Notes: generated by a model not told the origin, from the sequence alone. Positions 7,988 through 17,284 are shown, counted from the first letter of the stretch. The stretch is 34,088 bases of DNA from an uncultured Eubacterium sp. (GCA_944385025.1 CALWVQ010000022.1:1-34088), one strand, 5' to 3'. Numbers and translations: made by a program.

Positions 7988-8520
7988 TGGAACTGACACA
8001 AAACCAGAAAATTAAAAAATATGTCAGCTACTGTTTGATATTAGCCGTACTGGATTTAATACAAAACACTGCAGGCTTATCCGTTGAAATATTCGGTGCA
8101 AGGTGCTTTCTGCTTCTGCCCGCTGCAATAATATTTGCTATGGGCGAGGATATTTTAGGCGGAACTATGGTGGGACTGTTTGCAGGACTTTTGTGGGACC
8201 TTACATCAGGCGTTCATATGGGCTTTAACTGCGTTTACATAGCCCTTATGTGCTTTATTGCATCTGCTCTTGCCAGCAATATCGCCCGTGACACATTTAT
8301 CACAAATATGATTATGTGCATTGTCACAATATCAATATACTGCACGGTATATTGGCTGTTCTTCATAATAATCAAAGGTGTTGAAGGAGCCGAAGATACA
8401 ATTTTATCTTTCTATTTCCCGTGCGGAATTTACACCACTTTAATAAGCCCGATTATGTGGCTGATTTTAAATCCTGTTAAGAAAAAACTGAATTTGATAA
8501 ACAATCAGGATTTCAGATAA
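7987..8520 (+). CDS. mreD: Rod shape-determining membrane protein MreD
   Basis: The protein is 177 residues and very hydrophobic, with five or six predicted helices. The middle segment FAGLLWDLTSGVHMGFN matches the conserved (G)LLxDxxxxxxxGxN region of MreD. MreD works in the membrane with MreC and the elongation transpeptidase. The ATG overlaps the mreC stop (TGATG), so translation is coupled. Its position between mreC and mrdA supports the call, because MreD sequences are poorly conserved. Confidence 0.9.
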   Translation: MELTQNQKIKKYVSYCLILAVLDLIQNTAGLSVEIFGARCFLLLPAAIIFAMGEDILGGTMVGLFAGLLWDLTSGVHMGFNCVYIALMCFIASALASNIARDTFITNMIMCIVTISIYCTVYWLFFIIIKGVEGAEDTILSFYFPCGIYTTLISPIMWLILNPVKKKLNLINNQDFR

Positions 8521-8547
8521 ACAACAAACTTGAAAAGGAGGACTACT

Positions 8548-10566
8548 GTGAAAAGCAGATATAAAAGCGTAAGAAGCATAATAGCTGTAATCGTAATGGC
8601 GGCAGTAGTTCTCGGTTTCGCTTCAAGACTTTTTGCTATTCAGATAAGAGATAATCAGTACTATCTTTCACAAAACAACAGCGTTAAAACGTATACCATA
8701 CCCATCGAGGCGGCAAGAGGTGAAATTGTTGACAGAAACGGCAATTCTCTCGTTACCAACAGACAGGGCAATTCTATTATTCTGAATGCTGTGTATTTTC
8801 CGTCTTCAAAAGAAAATTCAAAGCGAAATGAAATAATTTATCAGTTAATAAAACTGTTTGAACAAAACGGTGAGGAATTTGTAAACAATCTTCCCCTTGA
8901 GTTTGACAGTAAGGGCAATATACGCTTCACAGACGACGAAGAAGCTGTGGACACTATGAAAAGTGCCGATATGTTAAATTTACAGCACTATGCCACGGCA
9001 CAAAACTGCTATGACGCAGTAATGGAAAAGTACGAAATTGAGGGCTACAACGCAGAAACAGCCTTAAAAATCGCAAATATAAGATATGAGCTTACGAGAC
9101 TGCTTTTTTCATATGAAAATCCCGTAACTATCGCAGACGACGTAAGTGACGAAACTGTGGCAAAAATCAAAGAGGACAGCGACACCTACCAAGGCGCCGA
9201 CGTTCAGGTAGTTGCCTACAGAGAATATGTTGACTCTACCATTGCCCCTCACATTTTAGGCACGGTACGAAAAATAAATGCTGAAGAATACAAAGAGAAA
9301 AAGGATGACGGATATAAAATAACAGACCAAATCGGCGAATCGGGAATTGAACAGGCAATGGAAAGCGAACTGCGTGGAATTGCAGGAGAACTTACCATAA
9401 CTATTGACAAAGACGGCAACACTACCGAGGAAGTTACAAAAGCGCCCGTTCAGGGAAATACGGTAGTATTAACTATTGACAGAGATTTGCAGGTTTTGGC
9501 TCAAAACAAACTGAAAGAGGTTTGTGATGAGGTGGACGAAAACGCATCGGCAGGAGCTGTAGTAGTTGAGGACTGCAACAGCGGTGAAATTCTTGCGGCA
9601 GCGTCATATCCCACATATGATTTAGATGATTACTATGACAAGTATGAACAGCTTGCCTCCAACTCCAGAAATCCTCTGTGGAGCAGATTTGCTCTTGGTA
9701 CTTATGCCCCCGGTTCAACGTTTAAACCTGTTACGGCTTGCGCCGCCCTTGAAAGCGGCATAGTTACCGAGGACACCACGTACACCTGCGTTGGTCAGCA
9801 GGAATTCTACGGTCAGCCGTTTCAGTGCCTGTACGGACGTGCTCACGGCACTGAAAACGTCAGAACTGCTCTTCGAGACAGCTGTAATATGTTTTTCTAC
9901 AACTGTGCTCTTGACATAGGCATTGACAAAATAGACCAGTATGCAACAGCTTTCGGACTGGGTCAGAAAACAGGAATCGAAATTGCAGAATCATCAGGTA
10001 ACCTCTCTTCTCCCGATAACAGAGAAAAAGCAGGCGGCACTTGGCTTATCGGTGACACTATGCTGACTGCTATCGGTATGAGTGACAACCTGTTCACTCC
10101 CCTTCAGCTTGCCAATTATTGTTCAACGTTGGCAAACGGAGGCACAAGGTATCAAGTACATTTAGTAAAATCAATTATTTCCACTGCCACAGGCTCTGTT
10201 GCCGAGAAAGAAAAATCAGTGGAAGATACTCTTGAACTTAGCGAAAACACAAAAGAAAACGTTAGAGCAGGTATGAGACTTGTTGCTACCGAGGGTGCTC
10301 CGTCTTATATTTTTGACCAGCTTGACATTAACGTAGCTTGTAAAACAGGTACTTCTGAAATCGAGGGCGCCGACGGCAAAAAGAGAAACAACGGTTTCCT
10401 TATTACCTATGCCCCATATGAAAGCCCTGAAATATCCGTAGCGTCTGCTATTGAGCTTGCCGGTTCAGGTACTGAAACGGCTGAAATCACATCGGAAATC
10501 ATAAAATACTGGTATCAAAACAACACAGACGCCAAAGAAAGTGAAAAAACAGGTATACTTTTGTAA
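8548..10566 (+). CDS. mrdA: Elongation penicillin-binding protein 2 (transpeptidase)
   Basis: This class B penicillin-binding protein cross-links side-wall peptidoglycan on the outer membrane face. The protein is 672 residues from a GTG start at 8548, which has AGGAGG six bases upstream; an in-frame TTG at 8530 overlaps that site. One N-terminal membrane helix is at about 7-29. The dimerisation domain carries the typical RGEIVDRNGNSLVTN near 60. The three catalytic motifs are intact: STFK (Ser390-Lys393), SCN (445-447) and KTG (599-601). It follows mreD by 27 bases. The usual partner gene rodA is not next to it; mgsA follows instead. Confidence 0.93.
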   Translation: MKSRYKSVRSIIAVIVMAAVVLGFASRLFAIQIRDNQYYLSQNNSVKTYTIPIEAARGEIVDRNGNSLVTNRQGNSIILNAVYFPSSKENSKRNEIIYQLIKLFEQNGEEFVNNLPLEFDSKGNIRFTDDEEAVDTMKSADMLNLQHYATAQNCYDAVMEKYEIEGYNAETALKIANIRYELTRLLFSYENPVTIADDVSDETVAKIKEDSDTYQGADVQVVAYREYVDSTIAPHILGTVRKINAEEYKEKKDDGYKITDQIGESGIEQAMESELRGIAGELTITIDKDGNTTEEVTKAPVQGNTVVLTIDRDLQVLAQNKLKEVCDEVDENASAGAVVVEDCNSGEILAAASYPTYDLDDYYDKYEQLASNSRNPLWSRFALGTYAPGSTFKPVTACAALESGIVTEDTTYTCVGQQEFYGQPFQCLYGRAHGTENVRTALRDSCNMFFYNCALDIGIDKIDQYATAFGLGQKTGIEIAESSGNLSSPDNREKAGGTWLIGDTMLTAIGMSDNLFTPLQLANYCSTLANGGTRYQVHLVKSIISTATGSVAEKEKSVEDTLELSENTKENVRAGMRLVATEGAPSYIFDQLDINVACKTGTSEIEGADGKKRNNGFLITYAPYESPEISVASAIELAGSGTETAEITSEIIKYWYQNNTDAKESEKTGILL

Positions 10567-10593
10567 TAATAACTTAACTTTTTATATTTTTTG

Positions 10594-10622
10594 TTGAACT
10601 GCTGTTTATTTTATGGTAGTAT
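10594..10622 (+). promoter_or_regulatory. Possible promoter for mgsA
   Basis: TTGAAC (10594-10599) and TAGTAT (10617-10622) have a 17-base spacer. Both boxes match consensus at four of six places. The gap between mrdA and mgsA is 118 bases, enough for a separate promoter. Confidence 0.4.
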
Positions 10623-10684
10623 ATTTTTGGTAATTTTCTGATACTGACAACATTCACATATTTAACAATTAACGGAGGTATTGT

Positions 10685-11104
10685 ATGAACATAGCACTTA
10701 TAGCACACGATGCAAAAAAAGAACTTCTTGTTCAGTTCTGTATCGCTTACTGCGGAATTATAAGCAGACACGATGTTTGTGCCACCGGTACTACCGGCAA
10801 ACTTATAAGCGAAGCTACCGGACTTAATATAAATTGTTTCCTTTCCGGAAGTCAGGGCGGCGGTCAGCAGATTGCAAGCAGAATTGCCTGCAACGAAATT
10901 GATTTGCTGATTTTCTTCCGTGATCCCCTTTCTCCTAAGCCACACGAGCCAAACGATAACGATTTGTTAAGACTTTGCGATGTTCACAATATTCCTTATG
11001 CTACAAACATTGCAACAGCAGAGGCGCTCATAAGAGGTGTTGAGCGAGGCGACTTTGAATGGAGAGAAATTGTAAATCCAAGATACAATCAGCCAAGTAA
11101 ATAA
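10685..11104 (+). CDS. mgsA: Methylglyoxal synthase-like protein with altered active site
   Basis: Methylglyoxal synthase turns dihydroxyacetone phosphate into methylglyoxal and phosphate. The protein is 139 residues, the usual length, and clearly belongs to the family: NIALIAHD at the start, ATGTTG at 33-38, FFRDPL at 77-82, PHEP at 86-89, [12 protein letters not shown] near the end. However, the family motif GGDQQ reads GGGQQ, so Gly60 stands where E. coli has the catalytic base Asp71. The PHDPD motif reads PHEPN, so Asn90 stands where E. coli has Asp101. His87 (E. coli His98) is kept. It may be inactive, slow or re-purposed. GGAGG precedes the ATG by seven bases. It lies between mrdA and hisS. 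Confidence 0.85.
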   Translation: MNIALIAHDAKKELLVQFCIAYCGIISRHDVCATGTTGKLISEATGLNINCFLSGSQGGGQQIASRIACNEIDLLIFFRDPLSPKPHEPNDNDLLRLCDVHNIPYATNIATAEALIRGVERGDFEWREIVNPRYNQPSK

Positions 11105-11156
11105 TAAAACAGGGTGAGTTTTAACGCTCACCCAATTTACTGTTATGGAGGTTATT

Positions 11157-12503
11157 ATGGCACTTATAACTAAAGCCATTAAAGGAACAAAAGACGTGCT
11201 TCCAAAGGAAGTACATAAAAATCAATATATTGAAGCAACTGCACTTGATATAGCTGAAAAATTCGGATACAAAGAAATCAGAACACCTGTTTTTGAGCAT
11301 ACAGAGCTGTTTCAAAGAGGCGTGGGAGATACAACCGACGTAGTACAAAAGGAAATGTATACCTTTGACGACAAGGGCGGACGTTCAATAACACTTCGTC
11401 CGGAGGGAACTGCAGGAGCAGTTCGTTCATACCTTGAAAACGGTCTTTGCAACGAAACTCTGCCCCAAAAGGTGTGCTATATCACTTCTTGTTACAGATA
11501 CGAAAAGCCCCAGGCAGGACGTTTGAGAGAATTCCACCAATTCGGCGTTGAGTGTTTCGGCACCCAGTCGCCTCTTGCCGACGCTGAAATTATTGCTCTT
11601 GCAAAATCTATTTTTGATACTCTTGAGGTAAAGGATTTAAGCCTTGAAATCAACTCTATCGGCTGTCCGAAATGCAGAGCAGAATACCACAAGGCTCTTA
11701 AAGAGTATTTTTCAGCAAGAAAAGAGGAGCTTTGCCCCACCTGTCAGGACAGGCTTGAGAGAAATCCTATGAGGATTTTGGACTGCAAAAGCCCGATTTG
11801 CTCTGAAATTGCAAAGGGAGCACCTGTTGTAATCGACTATCTCTGCGACGAGTGCAAAGAGCATTTTGAAATGGTAAAGAAATACCTTGACGTTCAAAAC
11901 ATTGAATACAAGGTAAACCCTCACATTGTAAGAGGTCTTGACTACTATACAAAAACCGTGTTTGAATTTGTTTCAAACTCTATCGGCGCCCAAGGCACTG
12001 TATGCGGCGGCGGAAGATATGACGGACTTGTAGACGCTTTAGGCGGTCAGAAAACTCCGTCTTTAGGCTTTGCTATGGGACTCGAAAGACTTATGCTGCT
12101 TATGGAAGCGCAAAACTGTCCCTTCCCTGAAGCAAGCAAGCCCGATTTGTTCATAGTCGCATTAGGCGACAAGGCAACTCTCAAGGCAGTTGAACTTTGC
12201 AAGGATATGAGAGCAGAGGGATTTACGGCACTTATGGACCTTAATCAGCGTTCTGTAAGAGCCCAGATGAAATATGCAGACAAGCTTGACGCAAGATATA
12301 ACATTGTTATCGGCGACAACGAGGTAAACGAAGGTACAGCAAAACTCAAGGATATGACCACAGGCGAAGAAACGGAAATTGCCCTTGACACTTTTGTAAG
12401 CGGATTTTACAATATCTCCCTTTCAAGCCAGCTTGCCGATTTGGAAATAAACGGCGAGGAGTTTGATTTCGGCTCGCTGTTTAACGTTGGAGGACAGGAA
12501 TAA
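11157..12503 (+). CDS. hisS: Histidyl-tRNA synthetase
   Basis: HisRS charges tRNA-His. The protein is 448 residues from the ATG at 11157, chosen because GGAGG lies six bases upstream; an ATG at 11145 overlaps that site. Class II motif 2 (RYEKPQAGRLREFHQFG) lies near 115-130, the histidine-specific RGLDYYTKTVFEF near 259-271, and motif 3 (GFAMGLERLML) near 303. The C-terminal ~90 residues are the anticodon-binding domain. A cysteine-rich insertion (CPKC ... CPTC ... CDEC), likely zinc-binding, sits in the middle, as in several Clostridial HisRS. The stop overlaps the aspS ATG by one base. No T-box leader is visible in the 52 bases before it. Confidence 0.95.
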   Translation: MALITKAIKGTKDVLPKEVHKNQYIEATALDIAEKFGYKEIRTPVFEHTELFQRGVGDTTDVVQKEMYTFDDKGGRSITLRPEGTAGAVRSYLENGLCNETLPQKVCYITSCYRYEKPQAGRLREFHQFGVECFGTQSPLADAEIIALAKSIFDTLEVKDLSLEINSIGCPKCRAEYHKALKEYFSARKEELCPTCQDRLERNPMRILDCKSPICSEIAKGAPVVIDYLCDECKEHFEMVKKYLDVQNIEYKVNPHIVRGLDYYTKTVFEFVSNSIGAQGTVCGGGRYDGLVDALGGQKTPSLGFAMGLERLMLLMEAQNCPFPEASKPDLFIVALGDKATLKAVELCKDMRAEGFTALMDLNQRSVRAQMKYADKLDARYNIVIGDNEVNEGTAKLKDMTTGEETEIALDTFVSGFYNISLSSQLADLEINGEEFDFGSLFNVGGQE

Positions 12504-14296
12504 TGGAAACAATAAAAGGACTTAAAAGAACAAACTACTGCGGTGAATTAAGACTTTCAGACGCAGGAAAAGAAGTAACCCTTTTCGGCTGGTGCCAAAG
12601 ACAGCGTGACTTGGGTAATCTCATATTCATTGATTTGAGAGACAGAACAGGTATTGTTCAGCTTTCATTTAACGACGCTACTGACAGAGAGGTTTTTGCC
12701 AAAGCGCAAAGCGTAAGAGCAGAATATGTTGTAGCCCTTGTGGGAACAGTATGTGAAAGAGAAAGCAAAAACAAAGACCTGCCAACAGGAGATATTGAAA
12801 TTAACGTAAAAGAATTTCGCATTATTTCAAAAGCGGAAACTCCTCCCTTTGAAATTGCAAATTCACAGAAAGTCGGCGACGAAACTACTTTAAAATACCG
12901 CTATCTTAACCTGCGTAATCAAAAGCTTACACAGAATATTCTTATGCGCCATAAAATTGCAAAAATTGCAAGAGAGTATTTTTACGCTAACGACTTTATC
13001 GAGATTGAAACTCCTATGATGATAAAGTCCACGCCGGAGGGAGCAAGGGACTATGTTGTGCCGTCACGTGTGCATAACGGTAAATTCTACGCTTTGCCCC
13101 AGTCTCCGCAGATTTACAAACAGCTTTGTATGGTAGCAGGCTTTGACAGATATATTCAGCTTGCACGCTGTTTCAGAGATGAGGATTTAAGAGCTGACAG
13201 ACAGCCTGAATTCACTCAAATTGACCTTGAAATGTCTTTTGTTGACACAGACGATATTTTGGAAATGTCAGAGGGCTTTATCGCAAAGCTGATGAAAGAA
13301 ACCATCGGCGTTGAAATTTCTACTCCTCTGCCCCGTATGACCTTTGCAGAGGCTATGGAAAAATACGGTTCTGACAAGCCTGACACACGTTTTGATATGT
13401 TAATTAACGATATTACAGAGTGGGCAGACGGCACTGACTTTGTAGTATTCAAAAATGCCATAGAAGCAGGCGGAAGCGTTAAAGCTATTGTTGCTAAAAA
13501 CGCTGCAACTACTTACACAAGAAAGAAAATCGACAAGCTTACAGAGCACGCAAAAGGCATCGGCGCAAAAGGGCTTGCATATATCCGCTGGGCTGACGAA
13601 GAGCCTAACTGCTCCTTTGCAAAATTCCTTAAAGACGGCGAATTAGAGTCGCTTATCAATAAACTCGGTGCAGAAAAGGGCGACTGCGTATTTATCGTGT
13701 CTGACAAAACTTCTCTTGCTCTTTCGGTTATGGGCGCACTTCGTCTTGTAATAGCAAAAGAGCTTGACATAATTCCTGAAGGTAAGTGGAATTACCTGTG
13801 GATTACTGAAATGCCTTTCTTTGAGCAGGACGAGGAAACAGGAGAATGGGTGGCAATGCACCATCCCTTTACAATGCCTATGGAAGAATGCATTGAGTAT
13901 CTTGATACCGACAAGGGCAAGGTAAGAGCAAAGGCTTTCGACCTTGTGCTTAACGGAACAGAACTTTCTTCAGGCTCTATGAGAATTACCGACTGCCAGC
14001 TTCAAAACAAGATGTTTGAGCTTTTGGGAATGAGTCAGGAGGAAATCGACGCAAAGTTCGGCTTCCTTGTTGAAGCATACCACTACGCATCCCCTCCTCA
14101 CGGCGGTATGGGTATCGGTCTTGACAGACTTGCAATGCTTATCTGCGGTGCAGACAGCTTAAGAGACGTTACCGCATTCCCGAAAGTGCAAAACGCCAGC
14201 GAGCTTATGAGCGGTGCGCCAAGCACTATCGACGATATTCAGCTTGACGAGCTGGGAATTTCCATTGCAAAGGCGGAAAAAGAAAATGTCCAGTAA
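12503..14296 (+). CDS. aspS: Aspartyl-tRNA synthetase, bacterial type
   Basis: AspRS charges tRNA-Asp. The protein is 597 residues, normal for the bacterial type with a GAD insertion. The OB-fold anticodon domain covers about 1-105 (VTLFGWCQRQRDLGNLIFIDLRDRTG). The catalytic core holds motif 2 (CFRDEDLRADRQPEFTQID) near 222-240 and motif 3 (GMGIGLDRLAML) near 533-545, and the GAD domain lies at about 285-410. I cannot tell from sequence whether it also charges tRNA-Asn. Its ATG overlaps the hisS stop (TAATG), a typical Firmicute hisS-aspS pair, and its 3' end overlaps yfbR by 11 bases. Confidence 0.95.
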   Translation: METIKGLKRTNYCGELRLSDAGKEVTLFGWCQRQRDLGNLIFIDLRDRTGIVQLSFNDATDREVFAKAQSVRAEYVVALVGTVCERESKNKDLPTGDIEINVKEFRIISKAETPPFEIANSQKVGDETTLKYRYLNLRNQKLTQNILMRHKIAKIAREYFYANDFIEIETPMMIKSTPEGARDYVVPSRVHNGKFYALPQSPQIYKQLCMVAGFDRYIQLARCFRDEDLRADRQPEFTQIDLEMSFVDTDDILEMSEGFIAKLMKETIGVEISTPLPRMTFAEAMEKYGSDKPDTRFDMLINDITEWADGTDFVVFKNAIEAGGSVKAIVAKNAATTYTRKKIDKLTEHAKGIGAKGLAYIRWADEEPNCSFAKFLKDGELESLINKLGAEKGDCVFIVSDKTSLALSVMGALRLVIAKELDIIPEGKWNYLWITEMPFFEQDEETGEWVAMHHPFTMPMEECIEYLDTDKGKVRAKAFDLVLNGTELSSGSMRITDCQLQNKMFELLGMSQEEIDAKFGFLVEAYHYASPPHGGMGIGLDRLAMLICGADSLRDVTAFPKVQNASELMSGAPSTIDDIQLDELGISIAKAEKENVQ

Positions 14297-14870
14297 CTTT
14301 TTTGCTATGGTAAACCGTATGAAGTTCATCGACAGATGGGCTTTAATGCAAAACGCCAAAAAAGAAAACATTGCCGAACACAGTCACAGCGTGGCGGTAA
14401 TTGCTCACGCTTTGGCGCTTATAGGCAACAAAATATACGGCAAAAACTATGACTGTGAGAGAGTTTGCCTTTTAGCTCTTTACCACGACACCACAGAGGT
14501 TATTACAGGGGATATGCCCACTCCCGTCAAGTATTACAACGACGAAATAAAAAATGTTTATAAGGACATTGAGAAGGTTGCGGGAAACCGACTTTTATCA
14601 ATGCTGCCTGAAGAGTTTATTGAGGATTATACTCCTTTGTTTGAAAAGCAGGAAGATGACAAGGAGTTATGGGTGCTTGTAAAAGCGGCAGATAAAATCA
14701 GCGCTCTTATCAAGTGCATTGAAGAATGCAGAATGGGCAATCTTGAATTTACAAAGGCAAGAGAGGCGCAGGAAGACCTTATAAACGAAATAACTCTTCC
14801 CGAGGTAAAGTATTTCAGAGATAATTTTCTTGACGCATATTATCTAACCTTGGATGAACACACAAAATAA
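14286..14870 (+). CDS. yfbR: YfbR-type HD-domain 5'-deoxynucleotidase
   Basis: The protein is 194 residues and closely resembles E. coli YfbR, a metal-dependent enzyme that dephosphorylates deoxyribonucleoside 5'-monophosphates. Shared features are FFAxxxRxKxIxRWxLM at the start, the HD ligands His32, His67-Asp68 and Asp136, and GDMPTPVKYYN at about 75-85. The ATG at 14286 lies 11 bases inside the end of aspS. A TTG further up would be inside aspS with no matching YfbR sequence, so I reject it. It is the last gene of the run that starts at hisS or mgsA. Confidence 0.88.
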   Translation: MSSNFFAMVNRMKFIDRWALMQNAKKENIAEHSHSVAVIAHALALIGNKIYGKNYDCERVCLLALYHDTTEVITGDMPTPVKYYNDEIKNVYKDIEKVAGNRLLSMLPEEFIEDYTPLFEKQEDDKELWVLVKAADKISALIKCIEECRMGNLEFTKAREAQEDLINEITLPEVKYFRDNFLDAYYLTLDEHTK

Positions 14871-14948
14871 TATACAGCAACTTTTTTAACTATTCTATAA
14901 TCCGAGTTTCGCAAAGCAATTTTCTATTAAACTGTTAAGGAAATTCAT

Positions 14949-16304
14949 ATGAACGAACAAGAAAGAATTGATTTATACACCTCAATAGTGCCAAACAAAA
15001 GGCAGTTAATGATACAGGATATGAAATATTATGCCTTTATCCACTATACCGTAAACACATTTACAAACAAGGAATGGGGAAACGGTAAGGAAAGCGAAAG
15101 TGTTTTTAATCCCTCAAATCAAAATACTGACCAGTGGTGCGAAGCTATTGCACAGGCGGGAATGAAGGGCGTAATTTTAACCTGCAAGCATCACGACGGT
15201 TTTTGCCTTTGGCCTACAAAAACAACACAGCACAGCGTAAAAAACAGCCCCTACAAAAACGGCAAGGGCGATGTTGTTAGGGAGGTTTGCGAAAGCTGTA
15301 AAAAATACGGCTTAAAATTCGGAGTTTATTTATCACCTTGGGACAGAAATGCAAAATGCTACGGCACGGCTGAATATAATGATTTTTATATTGAACAGCT
15401 TACGGAGCTTTTAACAAACTACGGTGAAATATTTATGCTTTGGCTGGACGGCGCCTGCGGCGCTAAAGCTGACGGCCAACCTGTTCAGGAGTATGATTTT
15501 GACAGAATATGGAAAACTGCTCTTGAGCTTCAGCCCAATATCGTAATGTCAGGGTGCGCCCCTGATGTAAGATGGATAGGAAACGAAAGCGGAAAGACAC
15601 GTGAAAGCGAATGGAACGTTGTTCCTAAATTCAAATTTGACCAACAAAATCTTGCCGCCAACTGTCAAGACACCGACAATATGAGAAAATTCCAAAAGCG
15701 TTGTCAGGATGTTATGCTTCCTGATATGGGCTCAAGAGAATTTCTAAGTAATTATGACGAGTTTATGTGGTATCCGGCGGAGGTAGACGTTTCTATTCGT
15801 CTGGGATGGTTTTATCATCCCCTTCAAAGAATCACTTTAAAATCATTAAATCATTTAATGAAAATTTATTACAACTCTGCAGGAAACAATGCTCTTTTGC
15901 TTTTAAATATTCCTCCTAACAAAAAAGGTCTTTTGCCGAAAAGCGACGTTAAGCGTCTTAAAGAAATGGGAAAATGGCTTAGACTTGAAGACAGTCTTGT
16001 AATAAAGGACGCAGAAATAAACATAACAGACAACGGCTTTAAGGCTGAACTTAAATTTCCAAAACAGTCTGTTGACCGCATAAGACTTTGTGAGGATACT
16101 ACAAAATCCCAAAGAGTTGAGAATTTTTCAATCTATTCAAACTCAAAGAAAATATACTCTTCCACCATAATCGGATTTTCAAAAACAGCAATTTTTAATC
16201 CTATTGAAACTGATAATTTGACTATCGTAATCGACAAGTGCAGAAACGAACCCCATTTGGACAAAATTGAGGTTGTGGCAACGGGAGCATACAGAGTAAA
16301 ATAG
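14949..16304 (+). CDS. GH29 alpha-L-fucosidase, cytoplasmic
   Basis: The enzyme should release terminal alpha-L-fucose from oligosaccharides. The protein is 451 residues without a signal peptide, so it probably acts on imported sugars. GH29 marks are WCEAIAQAGMKGVILTCKHHDGFCLW near 60-85, YLSPWDRN near 133, and LWLDG with Asp167 as the likely nucleophile. A C-terminal beta domain of about 100 residues follows. The acid/base residue varies in this family and I cannot name it. AAGGA lies upstream of the ATG. A perfect TATAAT (14896-14901) lies upstream but without a good -35 box, which could mean an activator-driven promoter. A terminator separates it from the AraC gene. Confidence 0.85.
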   Translation: MNEQERIDLYTSIVPNKRQLMIQDMKYYAFIHYTVNTFTNKEWGNGKESESVFNPSNQNTDQWCEAIAQAGMKGVILTCKHHDGFCLWPTKTTQHSVKNSPYKNGKGDVVREVCESCKKYGLKFGVYLSPWDRNAKCYGTAEYNDFYIEQLTELLTNYGEIFMLWLDGACGAKADGQPVQEYDFDRIWKTALELQPNIVMSGCAPDVRWIGNESGKTRESEWNVVPKFKFDQQNLAANCQDTDNMRKFQKRCQDVMLPDMGSREFLSNYDEFMWYPAEVDVSIRLGWFYHPLQRITLKSLNHLMKIYYNSAGNNALLLLNIPPNKKGLLPKSDVKRLKEMGKWLRLEDSLVIKDAEINITDNGFKAELKFPKQSVDRIRLCEDTTKSQRVENFSIYSNSKKIYSSTIIGFSKTAIFNPIETDNLTIVIDKCRNEPHLDKIEVVATGAYRVK

Positions 16305-16307
16305 ATA

Positions 16308-16344
16308 AAGAGGTATTCGGTTAAATCCGAATACCTCTTATTTT
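16308..16344. terminator. Bidirectional terminator between the fucosidase and araC-type genes
   Basis: A perfect 13-base stem (16308-16320 with 16327-16339) has a 6-base loop. T-rich runs follow on both strands, so it can end the convergent genes on each side. Confidence 0.85.
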
Positions 16345-16374
16345 TATGCAGGATATTAATTATTAACTGTGCTA

Positions 16375-17205
16375 TTATCCCAGCTTTCGCACCTCACGCG
16401 GAGATACGCCAAACGTCTTTTTAAATACGTTTGTAAAATGATAGGGCGAGCTGAAAGCAAGCATATACGCAATTCTGTTAATAGGGGTTGAGGTCTGAAC
16501 TAAAATTTTATACCCCTCCTCCATTTTCTTTTTTAAAATATACTGTTTTGGCGACAGATTAAGCTCCTTTTTAAATATTTGGTGCAATCGGCGCGGAGAA
16601 ATATTGAAAAATGCCGCCACCTCTTCTATGGTGATGCTGGAATATATTTTTTGCTCAATGAAGGCGCACATTTCGTCAATAAGTTTACTTTGACTGCCCT
16701 CGCTTTCATCCTGTGCAATATGGTTTTTACTTGTGACAGAATAATAATAGCTTAAAAAGAGGGCGTTTACATAGTTTAAATCTCTTGAAAAACTTTTGCC
16801 GTAATTTAACAATTCGCTAAATGCCGCTTCGTTTTTTTCGCAAAACGATGCACAGTATATTTTATCAGTTTCAAATTCGTCCCTGACATTTTTCGCAGTA
16901 AAATTGACCCATCTGTATCCCCAAATATTTGACAGGCTTTTGTATTTTTCAATGTCTGTGAACTTTAAAAAAACATACTGATTTTTGTTGATTATTATGC
17001 TCTTGTTTTTTAAATATATTTTACCCTCACCGTCTGTGCAGAATATGAAAGCATATGCTCCCTCTTGGTATTTTGTTTTTTCCTCATCATCACAATAATG
17101 AAAATAGGAATTATCTGCAAGAATCTTATAAACGCTGATAACGGCAGGCTTAAATTCACTGACTTGTGCATTACTGTTAATCTGGAAAAATTCACTTTGA
17201 TACAT
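16375..17205 (-). CDS. AraC-family transcriptional regulator
   Basis: The protein is 276 residues. The N-terminal ~160 residues form a beta-rich, cupin-like sensing domain (YAFIFCTDGEGKIYLKNKS near 50-68). The C-terminal ~100 residues hold the double helix-turn-helix of AraC proteins, with SITIEEVAAFFNISPRRLHQIFKK and INRIAYMLAFSSPYHFTNVFKK followed by FGVSPREVRK. It is transcribed away from the five-gene glycan operon and shares a short intergenic region with it, so it is probably the local activator that senses an imported sugar. The ligand is unknown. AGGTG precedes the ATG by six bases. Confidence 0.9.
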   Translation of the reverse strand: MYQSEFFQINSNAQVSEFKPAVISVYKILADNSYFHYCDDEEKTKYQEGAYAFIFCTDGEGKIYLKNKSIIINKNQYVFLKFTDIEKYKSLSNIWGYRWVNFTAKNVRDEFETDKIYCASFCEKNEAAFSELLNYGKSFSRDLNYVNALFLSYYYSVTSKNHIAQDESEGSQSKLIDEMCAFIEQKIYSSITIEEVAAFFNISPRRLHQIFKKELNLSPKQYILKKKMEEGYKILVQTSTPINRIAYMLAFSSPYHFTNVFKKTFGVSPREVRKLG

Positions 17206-17237
17206 AAAATCACCTGCGATTTCCGATTTATGTATCT

Positions 17238-17266
17238 ATTATACTGTATTATGAATTTATTTACAA
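17238..17266 (-). promoter_or_regulatory. Promoter of the araC-type gene
   Basis: On the minus strand TTGTAA (17261-17266) and a perfect TATAAT (17238-17243) are 17 bases apart, 32 bases upstream of the start codon. The -35 box is also the left arm of an inverted repeat. Confidence 0.65.
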
Positions 17267-17278
17267 CATTCATTGTAA
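17261..17278. promoter_or_regulatory. Candidate operator in the divergent promoter region
   Basis: TTACAA-n6-TTGTAA is a perfect 6-base inverted repeat. Its left arm is the minus-strand -35 box and its right arm ends just before a plus-strand TATAAT (17279-17284) that lacks a good -35 box. A protein bound here could control both directions. Confidence 0.4.
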
Positions 17279-17284
17279 TATAAT
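17279..17284 (+). promoter_or_regulatory. Likely -10 box of the glycan operon
   Basis: A perfect TATAAT lies 28 bases upstream of the ATG at 17313. The place 17 bases before it holds TTTATT, only three of six matches, which is common for activator-dependent promoters. Confidence 0.4.

Noticed and set aside
11112..11133. Hairpin (7-base stem) between mgsA and hisS as a terminator or attenuator
   Set aside because: The stem is short, no T-run follows it, and no T-box features are present upstream of hisS, so I did not call it.
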